Shown here piece by piece: positions 11,001 through 19,379 of a DNA stretch of 64,000 nt. The notes beneath the pieces were generated by a model. The model saw only the letters and a list, made by a program, of their open reading frames with translations, ran no database searches and was not told the DNA's origin. Location of the stretch: NCBI RefSeq assembly GCF_003116015.1, contig NZ_LGQZ01000007.1, positions 1 through 64,000 of the forward strand, written 5' to 3'. A program made the position numbers and the translations under genes. Origin of the DNA: Azospirillum sp. TSO22-1. Lineage in GTDB: Bacteria; Pseudomonadota; Alphaproteobacteria; Azospirillales; Azospirillaceae. How positions within the stretch are numbered: the stretch's first letter is position 1; each line of letters begins with the position of its first letter.

Positions 11001-11511
11001 GGGCGGGAAGACCGAGGTCGCCCGCTTCACCCTGCCGCGCCAGGGCAAGGAGGACGGCGAGTGCATCGCCGACTTCTTCCGCGACGTGGACTCGCCCGAG
11101 CGCGACGTCATCGGCCTGCAGGTCGTCACCATGGGCCAGAAGGCCTCCGACGTGGCGCGGCAGTGGTTCGCCGAGAACCGCTACCAGGACTACCTGTACC
11201 TGCACGGCCTCTCGGTGGAGATGGCCGAGGCGATGGCCGAGTACGTGCACGCCCGCATCCGCGCGGAACTGGGCTTCGGCGCCGAAGACGCGCGCGACAA
11301 AGAGAAGCTGCTGCAGCAGGGCTACCACGGCTCCCGCTACAGCTTCGGCTACCCGGCCTGCCCGAACCTGGAGGACCAGAAGCACCTGATGGCGCTGCTG
11401 GGGGCGGAGCGCATCGGCGTCGAGCTGTCCGACGAGTTCCAACTGCATCCGGAGCAGAGCACCTCGGCCATCGTGGTGCACCACCCCAGGGCCAGGTACT
11501 TCAGCGTGTAG
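8020..11511 (+). CDS. metH: Cobalamin-dependent methionine synthase
   Basis: 1163 residues from ATG 8020. All four MetH modules are present: homocysteine-binding barrel with zinc ligands C222, C288 and C289 (GGCCGT); pterin-binding barrel (FFAIGERCNANGSKKW); cobalamin domain with DVHDIGKNLV, where His733 is the lower cobalt ligand; and the SAM reactivation domain with RYSFGYPACP (Arg1106). It transfers a methyl group from 5-methyl-THF to homocysteine through cob(I)alamin, completing the pathway begun by MetF. It shares strand and context with sahR-metF. I saw no cobalamin or SAH riboswitch in the 35-base gap before it. Confidence 0.97.
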   Translation: MPHILDTLRDRVLLCDGGFGSRIQAIDLDVEKDFWGHENCTDILPLSRPDIVREIHRGYYEAGADMVETDTFGASPVTLGEFGIAEKAFEINQRAVELAREAAETFKDGRARFVLGSIGPGTKLPSLGHMPYADLEESFFVQAAGQIAGGCDAILIETCQDPLQIKAAVNGVKRARRDAGTDTPIFVQVTVETTGTLLVGTDIAAAATIIEALDVPLMGLNCATGPLEMGEHVRWLSQNWPGLISVQPNAGLPELVDGKTHYPLAAADFGHWLERFIAEDGVNLVGGCCGTNVPHIAAADAVLRKLAPAGQHRPAPKGRTVHWVPAVASLYGQVTLRQENAFFAIGERCNANGSKKWRELQEKGDWDGCVEMAREQVKEGSHSLDVCTAFVGRNEVAEMNEVVKRFVGSVTAPLVIDSTELNVLDSALQLYGGKAIINSINFEDGEDPARKRLELAKKFGAAVIALTIDEEGMAKTPERKLAVAKRLYDLAVGEYGLNPADLLFDPLTFTIATGNEDDRKLAIWTLDGIEAISRELPGCQIILGLSNVSFGLNAAARHVLNSVFLDHAVKRGMTGAIVHVSKIMPLHQIPEQEVKTAEDLIFDRRADGYDPLQAFIALFEGRKAADAKKKARPETIEECLKQRIVDGDRTGLEDDLKKALETYSPLEIINTFLLDGMKVVGELFGSGKMQLPFVLQSAETMKAAVAYLEPLMEKVEGQQKGTMVLATVKGDVHDIGKNLVDIILTNNGYKVVNLGIKQPVGAIIQAAKEHGADAIGMSGLLVKSTVVMRENLEEMTREGLEVPVLLGGAALTRAYVEEDCVRSYGPGRVAYAGDAFDGLTLMDQVVTGGFDNLLAVQQAKRAGKATNRRRVLGQATSAATGPVDTAAVQARRNRLAEGVAVPPPPFWGAKVIEYVPLKTLVTYLNERMLYQLQWGYRKDGKSFEEFMAWSKKELRPVLDRMLQLCAKEEILQPQAAYGYWKAAAEGNDVILFDEGGKTEVARFTLPRQGKEDGECIADFFRDVDSPERDVIGLQVVTMGQKASDVARQWFAENRYQDYLYLHGLSVEMAEAMAEYVHARIRAELGFGAEDARDKEKLLQQGYHGSRYSFGYPACPNLEDQKHLMALLGAERIGVELSDEFQLHPEQSTSAIVVHHPRARYFSV

Positions 11512-11523
11512 CCGGGAGGCCGT

Positions 11524-14500
11524 TCATCGGTCCCATCCCCGCCAGTGTTCTTCGAGGCGGGCGAGTTCAGTGGTTGCCGGGTCGCCTTCGACGCCCGGCA
11601 ACCGCCCCATGGGCCAATCTCCGAGCGGTCTGATACCGTGGTCAGCCAGGAAGCGCACGAATTTCAGCCGATATTCAGCGGTACTGAAATCATTAAAGCA
11701 TTCGGCCAGTTGCGTTCGCCAAATTTCACCCCCTTGGCACAGCCAGGATCCGGCTGCGATCTTCAATTTCTTCCTATCTTGTAATAAAATATAAGTTCCT
11801 TTGAGAATTAAGGAGAGCCAAATAATGGCAGCGATACCAAACATGACAAATGTCACAATGGTTGCATAATTTTCAATGGCGCTCCATACAAATTTAATGG
11901 CATAATACAAAAAACTCTCGGTTAATTTATTTTGTGTCATAAGTATGAATGACAATGCAATAATCTGAATTGCTATTTTTGACGTTATGCTCCATTGAAG
12001 CTTTGGAGCATTTTTAATAGCGCCAATTGTATAAAAGCATAGATCGCGTCGATTGACGGTTGACGCACTGCAAACAACGCTAAATACAAGGAGTGAAACC
12101 CAAATATTCCACCATCCCCATTCAATTATTTCGCTCATACCAATATCCCTCCAAATATAATAAAAAACCAATGCTGAAAAAGCATAACTAAAAAAGTAAA
12201 TTTCATAAAATTCAACAATCTCAGTGCGAGATTTATTAAGAGATTGGCGATATTCCATCGCGTCAATTATATCATCCGTGCTTTTTTCATCGTATATATA
12301 TTCGTTATAATCTTCATGTAAGTGAAATTCTTGCGTTAATTGATTTTTATCAGCTGTTATGACGGGGCCTAAATATTTTGAGAACAGATGATTTGCCACA
12401 CTGTTTGCGGTGGCAAATAGTGCTGGTATAACATTGTAAAACGAAATGCCCATGGCTAACAAAAATGAAAAGCGAAATGCAAGCAGATATTTTATGTCGC
12501 GACCAAATTGGCGAAGTGATATGGAGGATTCTGCATCCTGGAGCATGCTCATGTATTCTTTTATCAATTCGGTGGTGGGCATGGACATGGCCTGCTCGGT
12601 AATCGCCATGCGCAGATTATCCCCTGCGGAGGTGACGTAGCGGCAGGACCGGAACGCAGTCTCGCGAATCCAGGAGTCGGATGTGTCCAACGCGGCAAGA
12701 AGTACTTGCCCCAGGTGTTCGCGCTCGGTGACGCCCGCCGCTTCGACGAGCAGCTTTTTCGTGAGTATGTCGAATGGCCCGGCTATCCCCCAGATAAGGA
12801 AGAGGTGAAATTGGCTGACTTCGGCATTGAATGCGTCTCTCCTCGTTCGGAAAGCTTCCGCGATAAATCGCAGGCAGTGAATCCCGCGGATCCTCCGTTG
12901 TGGGTCGGATGAGATGATCGTGTCTTTGACCGTGTCAAAGCAGAAGCGAGCAATGGCGCGCGCCTGGTTTTCTCTTGCAACTTCAGCATAGAGGATAAGA
13001 GAATCTCTAAGCTTTCCGTTTCTTGCGATTTCTTCGAGTTCAACGGTGTGATCGGTTTTGATGATTTTTTGGACAAAAAAGAATTCGTTAAACCTCCTAT
13101 GGGAAAATGTGAAATGCGATGATCCGAATTCCCCGCCTTTTGCAACCAGGCTGTGTGTCAAAACATGAAGCAGGCCGTCAACATCATGCGTGCTTCCATA
13201 TTTCCTCCGTATATCTCCGATGGAAATTTCCAACGCAGGCAAATTCTTGCTGAACATGATCCACGCAAGTTCCGTGCAGAAAGAGATTATTTCTTCCACG
13301 GTCAGTCGGTATTGCGTAAGCGTCTTCAGCGACGTCTCGATCGACGTTCGGACATAGTGTTCGTACAGCGCGGACTGCGAGGGAGGCAGTTTTCTCTCTG
13401 CCGATGCATAGGTTGCCAGCAGCATCAGGGTGAACGGATTGCGGACGACGCCACTCAGGTCGTCTCTCCTGGTGCGCAATTCGGAGAGAAGCTGATCGGA
13501 GCGGTTGCTGAAGCTGGTGAGCAGCTTTTTTATACGCTCGTCGGTAAAGGGCCGGACTTCGAGCTTGACGTAGGTTTGAGCGTGTATGCGCGGACGTCGA
13601 AAGTAGCGGGAGGCGATGATCGCCCGTGATGGCCCGACGTTGATGGCGAACCGGACGATCAGGCTGGCGAGTTCCTGCACGATCCAGGACGTTTCGTCCT
13701 GGTCAAGGATGGCGGGGATCTCATCGAACGAATCGAAAACGAACAGCAGGTGCCCGGTTTCCCTCATCCTGTCGAAGTAATCCTCGATGAAACGTGCCCC
13801 AGGGCCGCCAGTGCGGCTCCGGAGCCGTTGCGTGATGAAACTGTTCAGGTCGTCCTCGGTCGGGGGGGCCGATGCGCTCCACGTCTTGTCCGTCAGCCAT
13901 TCGCGAAGATTGATGTAGATCGGGATGCGGCGGGTCTGCTCGACGTCATTCAGCATGACCCGGCACAGCTTTCGCAGGGCAACGCTCTTGCCGGCGCCCG
14001 GATCTCCAAGCACCAGAAACAGCGGCACGTCGCGGCTCTCCCGCAGCAAGGCGATGAGGTCGCCAAAGCGGCGCCGGCGGCGGTTGTCCGCGAACAGCTC
14101 GAACTCAGCCTCGAGTGGTATGAAGTTATGGTGGACCCAGTTCGTCCTGCCGTCGATGTCGTTGATGTCGAGTTCCAAGCTCTTGCAGAATCGATTCAGA
14201 CGGTCGCGGAAGTCCGGTTCCGGGAATTCGCGCTCGAATGGCGTCGGATGCGGCCTGACCGCATGCCCGCCCGTTCGCAGGGAGAGGATGAGGTAGAAAC
14301 CGCCGATGGTAATCAAAAGAATGACGATGTTCGTGATGCGGTCCGGCAGGGCGTCGCTGCCGGGCACGACGTGAGCCAGTTCCGGGTAATAGAGAGCCAG
14401 AAGCCGCTGTGCAGTGCCCAGGGCTACCGGCGTAAGAACATCCGATGCGCCCAGGACCACGAAGGCAATGCCGCCAATGCTGATCAATGCCACTCTGGTC

Positions 14501-14727
14501 AGGGACTGATCGCCGTAGTGCCGCGGCAGCCACGCCCAGCGTGTAATATAAAGAATGGCAAACCAAGTCATGCCGACCAAAAGCCGGGATGGCAGATCGA
14601 ACGCCGGGATCGCCATGATTCCGACGACCAGCATTGAAAAGAGGAGCGCAGCGCAGAAGACTTTCTGGGCACCTGTCATGCCTGCGACATACCCCTGTAT
14701 GTTCCTGGTGAGGTGCTGCATGTCCAT
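11524..14727 (-). CDS. Membrane-anchored NACHT-domain NTPase (candidate NLR-like defence protein)
   Basis: 1067 residues. About four transmembrane helices lie at residues 22-41, 48-66, 78-97 and 131-150. A STAND/NACHT NTPase follows: Walker A GDPGAGKS (241-248), Walker B LFVFDSFDE (328-336), a sensor-like IIASRYFRRPR (370-380), and a winged-helix signature FTFSHRRFNEFF (539-550). Residues 560-735 are helical and repeat-like, and residues about 745-980 carry some five or six further membrane helices. Bacterial NACHT proteins are known antiphage NLR relatives; that role is inferred, not shown. It stands alone, antiparallel to metH and divergent from a thioesterase gene. The DNA is much more AT-rich than its neighbours, especially 11,760-12,560 (hand counts of 22/60 and 16/60 G+C for the lines starting 11821 and 12301). 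Confidence 0.85.
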   Translation of the reverse strand: MDMQHLTRNIQGYVAGMTGAQKVFCAALLFSMLVVGIMAIPAFDLPSRLLVGMTWFAILYITRWAWLPRHYGDQSLTRVALISIGGIAFVVLGASDVLTPVALGTAQRLLALYYPELAHVVPGSDALPDRITNIVILLITIGGFYLILSLRTGGHAVRPHPTPFEREFPEPDFRDRLNRFCKSLELDINDIDGRTNWVHHNFIPLEAEFELFADNRRRRRFGDLIALLRESRDVPLFLVLGDPGAGKSVALRKLCRVMLNDVEQTRRIPIYINLREWLTDKTWSASAPPTEDDLNSFITQRLRSRTGGPGARFIEDYFDRMRETGHLLFVFDSFDEIPAILDQDETSWIVQELASLIVRFAINVGPSRAIIASRYFRRPRIHAQTYVKLEVRPFTDERIKKLLTSFSNRSDQLLSELRTRRDDLSGVVRNPFTLMLLATYASAERKLPPSQSALYEHYVRTSIETSLKTLTQYRLTVEEIISFCTELAWIMFSKNLPALEISIGDIRRKYGSTHDVDGLLHVLTHSLVAKGGEFGSSHFTFSHRRFNEFFFVQKIIKTDHTVELEEIARNGKLRDSLILYAEVARENQARAIARFCFDTVKDTIISSDPQRRIRGIHCLRFIAEAFRTRRDAFNAEVSQFHLFLIWGIAGPFDILTKKLLVEAAGVTEREHLGQVLLAALDTSDSWIRETAFRSCRYVTSAGDNLRMAITEQAMSMPTTELIKEYMSMLQDAESSISLRQFGRDIKYLLAFRFSFLLAMGISFYNVIPALFATANSVANHLFSKYLGPVITADKNQLTQEFHLHEDYNEYIYDEKSTDDIIDAMEYRQSLNKSRTEIVEFYEIYFFSYAFSALVFYYIWRDIGMSEIIEWGWWNIWVSLLVFSVVCSASTVNRRDLCFYTIGAIKNAPKLQWSITSKIAIQIIALSFILMTQNKLTESFLYYAIKFVWSAIENYATIVTFVMFGIAAIIWLSLILKGTYILLQDRKKLKIAAGSWLCQGGEIWRTQLAECFNDFSTAEYRLKFVRFLADHGIRPLGDWPMGRLPGVEGDPATTELARLEEHWRGWDR

Positions 14728-14880
14728 CTCCGCACTGGCTGTTGTTCAGATTAAGCTGCGCTGGCGTGGAGGGAAATGGCTAAGTGGTGTTGTCCGGCCG
14801 GGTGGCGAATGCGGCGGCCGAGCCGGCTCCATAGCGTTCGGTCGCTTATGTTCACGTCGGTGCAATGCTATGCTCTCCCC

Positions 14881-15360
14881 ATGACCATCCCCGCCCCCTT
14901 CGCCCTCCACGCCGAGACCGTCCGCCCGGAGTGGATCGACTACAACGGCCACATGAACGTGGCGTACTATCTGCTGGCGTTCGACCACGCGACCGACGCG
15001 GTGCTCGACCACTTCGGCATCGGCAAGGACTACGCCGAGTCCCAGGGGCGCTCGATGTTCGTGGTCGAGGCGCACCTGACCTACGCGCGCGAAGTGACGC
15101 AGGGCGACGGGCTGCGCTTCGCCTCCACCATCCTCGCCGCCGACGCCAAGCGGCTGCACCTGTTCCACGAGATGCGCCACGCCGGCGAGGGGTTCCTAGC
15201 GGCCACCGCGGAATTCCTGCTGCTGCACGTGGACCTCGCCGACCGCCGCGCCGCCCCCTTCACCGGGGAGATGCAGGCCCGTCTCGCCGCCGCCGCGCAG
15301 GCGCACGCGGATCTTCCGCGCCCGCCGCAGGCCGGGCGGGCGGTGGGGCAGCCCCGATAG
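14881..15360 (+). CDS. Hotdog-fold acyl-CoA thioesterase
   Basis: 159 residues, 4HBT-like hotdog fold. The segment WIDYNGHMNVAYY contains the Asp-x-x-GHxN catalytic signature typical of 4-hydroxybenzoyl-CoA-type thioesterases, and the pattern resembles thioesterases linked to carnitine/betaine degradation (betainyl-CoA thioesterase). No carnitine dehydrogenase is encoded nearby, so the substrate is open. The start ATG lacks a clear ribosome-binding site. The gene is divergent from the NACHT gene with a 153-base gap. The C-terminal 15 residues are proline/arginine-rich and probably disordered. Confidence 0.8.
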   Translation: MTIPAPFALHAETVRPEWIDYNGHMNVAYYLLAFDHATDAVLDHFGIGKDYAESQGRSMFVVEAHLTYAREVTQGDGLRFASTILAADAKRLHLFHEMRHAGEGFLAATAEFLLLHVDLADRRAAPFTGEMQARLAAAAQAHADLPRPPQAGRAVGQPR

Positions 15361-15399
15361 GGTTTGGTTTTGCCGGCGCCCTCCCTTATCTCTTGCGGG

Positions 15400-15891
15400 A
15401 TGAAACGGACAATTTTCGCCGCCTTTGCGCTGTTGCTGGCCGCCGCTCCCGCGGAGGCCGCCTGCACCGATCCCGCGCAGCCCAAGGTGATCTGGCGGCG
15501 CTGCTACTTCGATGGCGGCGAGCTGCACGGCGCCGACCTGACGGGGGCCGAGCTGCGCGACGCCACCTTCGCGCGCGCCACGCTCAAGGACGCGGCGCTG
15601 GTCGACGCCGACGCCTACCGCGCCAAGTTCGTCAGCGCCGTGATGATTGGTGCGAAGCTCGATCGCGCCCGGCTGATCGAGGCGGACTTCACCCGCGCGG
15701 AACTGGACGGCGCGTCCTTGCGCGAGGCCGACCTGCGCAACGCCAAGCTGGTGGGGGCGTCGCTGAAGCGCTCCGACTTCACCGGCGCCAAGCTCGGCGG
15801 CGCCGACTTCCGCAACGCCGACCTCACCGGCGCCACCTGGGTCGACGGCAAGAAAATATGCGCGGAGAACTCCGTCGGTCAGTGCAACTGA
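15400..15891 (+). CDS. Exported pentapeptide-repeat protein
   Basis: 163 residues. A clear Sec signal peptide (MKRTIFAAFALLLAAAPAEA) is followed by CTDPAQPKVIWRRC and about 20 pentapeptide units of the ADLTGAEL type (residues 40-150), ending in KKICAENSVGQCN. Four cysteines in the mature part (two N-terminal, two C-terminal) could form disulfides capping the beta-helix in the periplasm. Function is unknown; this pattern of a short helix with cysteine caps recurs in alphaproteobacterial exported proteins. It is unrelated in length and location to the cytoplasmic pentapeptide protein at the left edge. Confidence 0.8.
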   Translation: MKRTIFAAFALLLAAAPAEAACTDPAQPKVIWRRCYFDGGELHGADLTGAELRDATFARATLKDAALVDADAYRAKFVSAVMIGAKLDRARLIEADFTRAELDGASLREADLRNAKLVGASLKRSDFTGAKLGGADFRNADLTGATWVDGKKICAENSVGQCN

Positions 15892-16006
15892 TTTCGGCTG
15901 CCCAAGTCTGCCCCTGCTTTTGATCTTTACCATGAAAGACGCTTGCCGTGCAGGGAAATACCAATATACGGTGTGGATAGGTCTAGAGTTGGAGTGATCG
16001 GCGGGG

Positions 16007-17044
16007 GTGGCGGCTGTGGCGTATTCGGACGATTTCGAACGGGCGGGGGAGCTGGCGGCGCGCGCGATGAGCCGCATGTTAACCGATCGGCTGCCGCCCA
16101 ATCCGGAAAACTTCACGCTCTGGTACGCCTATCACAGCGGCCAACTGCCCGACCTGACGCGTGCCGTCGACATGGCGCAGCGCGAGGGTGGTCCCCTGAC
16201 CCAGTCGCACTGCGACGAGCTGTTCAAGCGCTTCTTCACCCTGGACTCCGAGGCGCAGGCGATCCGCGAGACCAGCGAGCGGGCGCGTTCGGCGCTCGGC
16301 AAGCTGCTGGACCTGCTGAACGCCGCGGGGGCGGAGACCAACCGCTATGGCCATGCGCTGGCCGGTTTCCAGGGCGATCTGGACGAGCCGATGTCGATGG
16401 AGGACCTGCGCGCCATGGTCGCCGCCATCGCCGCCGAGACCACCGCCATCGCGGACCAGCAGACCCGGCTGCAGTCGCAGCTCCTCGATTCCAGCCAGCA
16501 GCTGGCCGAGATGCGCGTCAACCTCGACACCGCCCGGCGCGAGGCGATGACCGATGGCCTGACCGGCATCGCCAACCGCAAGGCGTTCGACGTCACGCTG
16601 AACGAGGCGGCGCGCGAGGCGGAGCAGGAGGGCATCCCGCTCTCGCTGCTGATGGTCGATATCGACCATTTCAAGGTCTTCAACGACACGCACGGCCATC
16701 TGGTCGGCGACCACGTGCTGCGCCTCGTCGCCAAGGTGCTGACCGAGTGCATCAAGGGTCGCGACACCGCGGCGCGCTACGGCGGCGAGGAGTTCTCGAT
16801 CATCCTGCCGCGCACCGCGCTCGACAATGCGCTGAAGGTAGCGGAGCAGGTCCGCGCCACCGTCGGGTCCCGGCAGATCGTCAACAAGTCGCGCGGCGCC
16901 TCCTACGGCACGGTGACGCTGTCCATCGGCGTGGCGCAATACCGGCCGGGCGAGCCGCTCGCCGACCTCGTCCGCCGCGCTGACGCCGCGCTCTACGCCG
17001 CCAAGCGCGCCGGGCGGAACCGGGTGGGCGGCGAGGCAGGCTGA
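16007..17044 (+). CDS. GGDEF-domain diguanylate cyclase
   Basis: 345 residues from GTG 16007 (GTG 16016 also possible). The N-terminal 170 residues are helical and soluble, beginning DDFERAGELAARA with NPENFTLWYAYHSG, an uncharacterised domain seen with alphaproteobacterial GGDEF proteins, then a coiled coil (about 130-175). The cyclase domain has MTDGLTGIANRKAF and an intact active site GGEEF (259-263), so it should make c-di-GMP. The inhibitory I-site position reads K250-x-x-D253 instead of R-x-x-D, so product inhibition may be weak. A PilZ-containing chemoreceptor elsewhere in the window is a plausible c-di-GMP target. Confidence 0.9.
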   Translation: MAAVAYSDDFERAGELAARAMSRMLTDRLPPNPENFTLWYAYHSGQLPDLTRAVDMAQREGGPLTQSHCDELFKRFFTLDSEAQAIRETSERARSALGKLLDLLNAAGAETNRYGHALAGFQGDLDEPMSMEDLRAMVAAIAAETTAIADQQTRLQSQLLDSSQQLAEMRVNLDTARREAMTDGLTGIANRKAFDVTLNEAAREAEQEGIPLSLLMVDIDHFKVFNDTHGHLVGDHVLRLVAKVLTECIKGRDTAARYGGEEFSIILPRTALDNALKVAEQVRATVGSRQIVNKSRGASYGTVTLSIGVAQYRPGEPLADLVRRADAALYAAKRAGRNRVGGEAG

Positions 17045-17068
17045 CTATCCTTAATGTTCAATACGTTG

Positions 17069-17084
17069 TTCCCTTTTAAGGGAA
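17069..17084. other. Short hairpin TTCCCTT/AAGGGAA
   Basis: A seven-base perfect stem with a two-base loop lies 24 bases after the diguanylate cyclase stop. It is not followed by a T run, so it is at best a weak terminator or a protein-binding site. Confidence 0.35.
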
Positions 17085-17233
17085 ACCTCCCTGCCTCATT
17101 AATTAGTTGGCAATACTAATACATTTTGACAGCCATACCCACGTATGCTCAGGATGTCTTATGCCGTCGGAGCTACTCCGGACGGACGAGCAGCGATCGC
17201 CGTCGCGGAGCGTCGGCAGGGAAGGGGCTGGTG

Positions 17234-19243
17234 ATGCTGGAAAACCAGAAGGTGGGAACGCGCGTCGCGCTGGGCTTCGGCGTGGTCGTGGTGATGCTGG
17301 CGGCGCTCGGCGGCGTGTCGTGGCACGAGGCCGCCGAATCCAGGGATGCCGTGGGAGAGCTCGCCGATCAGGCGATCGTTGCCGAACTGGTGTCGCGCGC
17401 CGACGGATCGGTGCTGCGGGCGCGGCTCGGCAGCGTGCGCTACATCTATGCGGGCGGCGAGGCGAACGCCAAGACTATCCCCGCCGAGTTGGCCACCGCG
17501 CGCGGCGAGCTGACCCAGGCGCGGGCGCTGATGAAGCAGGAGGCGAACCGCACGCGTGTCGACCAGATCCTGGCGATGCTCGACGACTATGAGCGCACCT
17601 CCGCGGAGATCGCGATTGCCCGCGAACAGCGCGAAGCCACCAACAAGGACGTGATCTACGAACTCGGCTCCAAGTTGCGCGGCCTGATGGTCGAGATGCG
17701 CGACGCCGAAGTGGCCGCCGGCCACCTCGCCGCCGCCACCGCGGTGACGCGGCTGGCCGAGGATGTCTGGACCGCGCGCATCCTGGTCTTCCGCATCCTG
17801 GACGGCGACACCGCCTTCGACTTCGCCGCGGTGCGCAAGCGGGTGGACGGCGCGGCGGCCACCTTCAAGGATCTCGCCGACCTGACGCTGGCCGAGGGCC
17901 AGACCGAGCGCATCGCCGCCGCCGGCGCGATGCTGCGCGACTTCTCCAACGGGCTGTCGGTGCTGGAGAAGGCCATCGCGACGGTCGATCAGATCCGCGA
18001 CAAGCGCCTGGCCCCCATCGGCCGTGCGACCGCCGACAAGCTGAAGGAGGCGCGCGAGGCCGCCACGGCGCGGCAGGGCGAGATGCGCGCGGCGGCGATC
18101 GCCACCTCGGGGTTCGCCGAGACGGTGGCGAAGACGCTGACGCCGGTCGCGGTGCTGCTGGCCTGCCTGCTCGCCTGGGCCATCGGGCGCGGCGTGTCGC
18201 GCCCGGTGGTGGCGATGACCGGCGCCATGGAGCGGCTCGCCCAGGGCGACACCGCGGTCGAGGTGCCGGCGGCGGGCCGCCGCGACGAGATCGGCCAGAT
18301 GGCGGTGGCGGTCCAGGTGTTCAAGGACAACCTGATCCGCAACCGTGCCATGGAGGAGGAGGTCAAGCGCGCCCAGCGGGCCGCCGAGGAGGAGAAGCGC
18401 GCCGCCATGCGCCGGCTCGCCGACAGCTTCGAGGCCAGCATCAAGGGGGTGGTCGCCCAGGTGTCGTCCGCCGCCAGCCAGATGCAGGCCAACTCCCGCC
18501 GCCTCACCGAGATGGCGGAGGACGGACGCGAGCGCGCCGGCACGGTGATGCAGGCGGCCGAACTGGCCTCGGCCAACGTGCAGACGGTCGCCGCCTCGGC
18601 CGAGGAGATGACCAGCTCGATCAGCGAGATCTCGCGTCAGGTCAACCAGTCCAGCGAGGTGGCGCGCCGCGCCTCGCAGCGCGCCGACGACACCACCCGC
18701 AGCGTCCAGGCGCTGGCCGAGCAGGCGCGCAGCATCGGTGACGTGGTCGAACTCATCAACTCCATCGCGGCGCAGACCAACCTGCTGGCCTTGAACGCCA
18801 CCATCGAGGCGGCGCGCGCCGGCGAGGCGGGAAAGGGCTTCGCGGTGGTCGCCTCCGAGGTGAAGAGCCTCGCCACCCAGACCGCCAAGGCCACCGAGGA
18901 GATCGCCGGCCAGATCACCGGCATGCAGGACGCCACCCGCGGCGCCGTCGGCGCCATCGGCGAGATCGCCGCGGTGATCGCGCAGATCAACGAGATCGCC
19001 ACCACCATCGCCGCGGCGGTGGAGGAGCAGGACGCCGCGACCCGCGAGATCGCCCGCAGCGTGCAGCAGGCCGCCCAGGGCACGGAGGAGATCTCGCGCA
19101 ACATCGGCGGCGTCCAGCAGATCGCCGACGGCACCGGTTCCGCGGCGCATGAGGCGCTCGGCGCCGCGGACACGCTGTTCCGCGATTCCGAACGCCTGTC
19201 GCAGGACGTCGACCGCTTCATCGCCGAGGTGCGGGCGAGTTGA
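17234..19243 (+). CDS. Methyl-accepting chemotaxis protein
   Basis: 669 residues from ATG 17234, which has a strong GGGAAGGGG ribosome-binding site six bases upstream. Membrane helix at about 13-32, a long helical periplasmic sensor region (about 33-295, of the HBM/four-helix type), second membrane helix near 300-322, HAMP ([18 protein letters not shown]), then the signalling domain with the conserved hairpin [25 protein letters not shown]. No CheR-tethering pentapeptide or extra C-terminal domain. The ligand is unknown. It is the first of three chemoreceptors in the window, none near a che cluster, which fits a highly chemotactic soil bacterium. Confidence 0.93.
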   Translation: MLENQKVGTRVALGFGVVVVMLAALGGVSWHEAAESRDAVGELADQAIVAELVSRADGSVLRARLGSVRYIYAGGEANAKTIPAELATARGELTQARALMKQEANRTRVDQILAMLDDYERTSAEIAIAREQREATNKDVIYELGSKLRGLMVEMRDAEVAAGHLAAATAVTRLAEDVWTARILVFRILDGDTAFDFAAVRKRVDGAAATFKDLADLTLAEGQTERIAAAGAMLRDFSNGLSVLEKAIATVDQIRDKRLAPIGRATADKLKEAREAATARQGEMRAAAIATSGFAETVAKTLTPVAVLLACLLAWAIGRGVSRPVVAMTGAMERLAQGDTAVEVPAAGRRDEIGQMAVAVQVFKDNLIRNRAMEEEVKRAQRAAEEEKRAAMRRLADSFEASIKGVVAQVSSAASQMQANSRRLTEMAEDGRERAGTVMQAAELASANVQTVAASAEEMTSSISEISRQVNQSSEVARRASQRADDTTRSVQALAEQARSIGDVVELINSIAAQTNLLALNATIEAARAGEAGKGFAVVASEVKSLATQTAKATEEIAGQITGMQDATRGAVGAIGEIAAVIAQINEIATTIAAAVEEQDAATREIARSVQQAAQGTEEISRNIGGVQQIADGTGSAAHEALGAADTLFRDSERLSQDVDRFIAEVRAS

Positions 19244-19254
19244 CGGGAACATGG

Positions 19255-19372
19255 CCCTCCCCCAGCTCCGCTGGGGGAGGGTTGGGTGGGGGCTGCGGCG
19301 AAGGTGGCAGCCGCGGATTCTCGTGCGCGCCGCTGCCCCCTCCTAACCTCCCCCAGCGGGGCTGGGGGAGGG
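19255..19372. repeat. Paired G/C-rich inverted repeats (BIME-like), copy 1
   Basis: Two hairpins, CCCTCCCCCAGC... (19255-19281) and CCTCCCCCAGCGGGG... (19347-19372), flank about 65 bases, and their outer halves (GGGTTGGGTGGGGGCTGCGGC and GCCGCTGCCCCCTCCTAACC) are also mutually complementary. It fills the convergent gap between the chemoreceptor and the oxidoreductase and could act as a bidirectional terminator. The family recurs at least five more times in the window. Confidence 0.8.
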
Positions 19373-19379
19373 ATTGCTT

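Noticed and set aside
9025-11484. An 819-codon open frame antisense to metH
   Set aside because: metH is unambiguous on the plus strand; the antisense product has no domain and a His/Leu/Val/Gln-biased shadow composition.
11521-14880. Transposase or integrase remnants and att repeats around the NACHT gene
   Set aside because: Both flanking gaps are short, with no direct repeats, tRNA end or transposase fragment that I can see.
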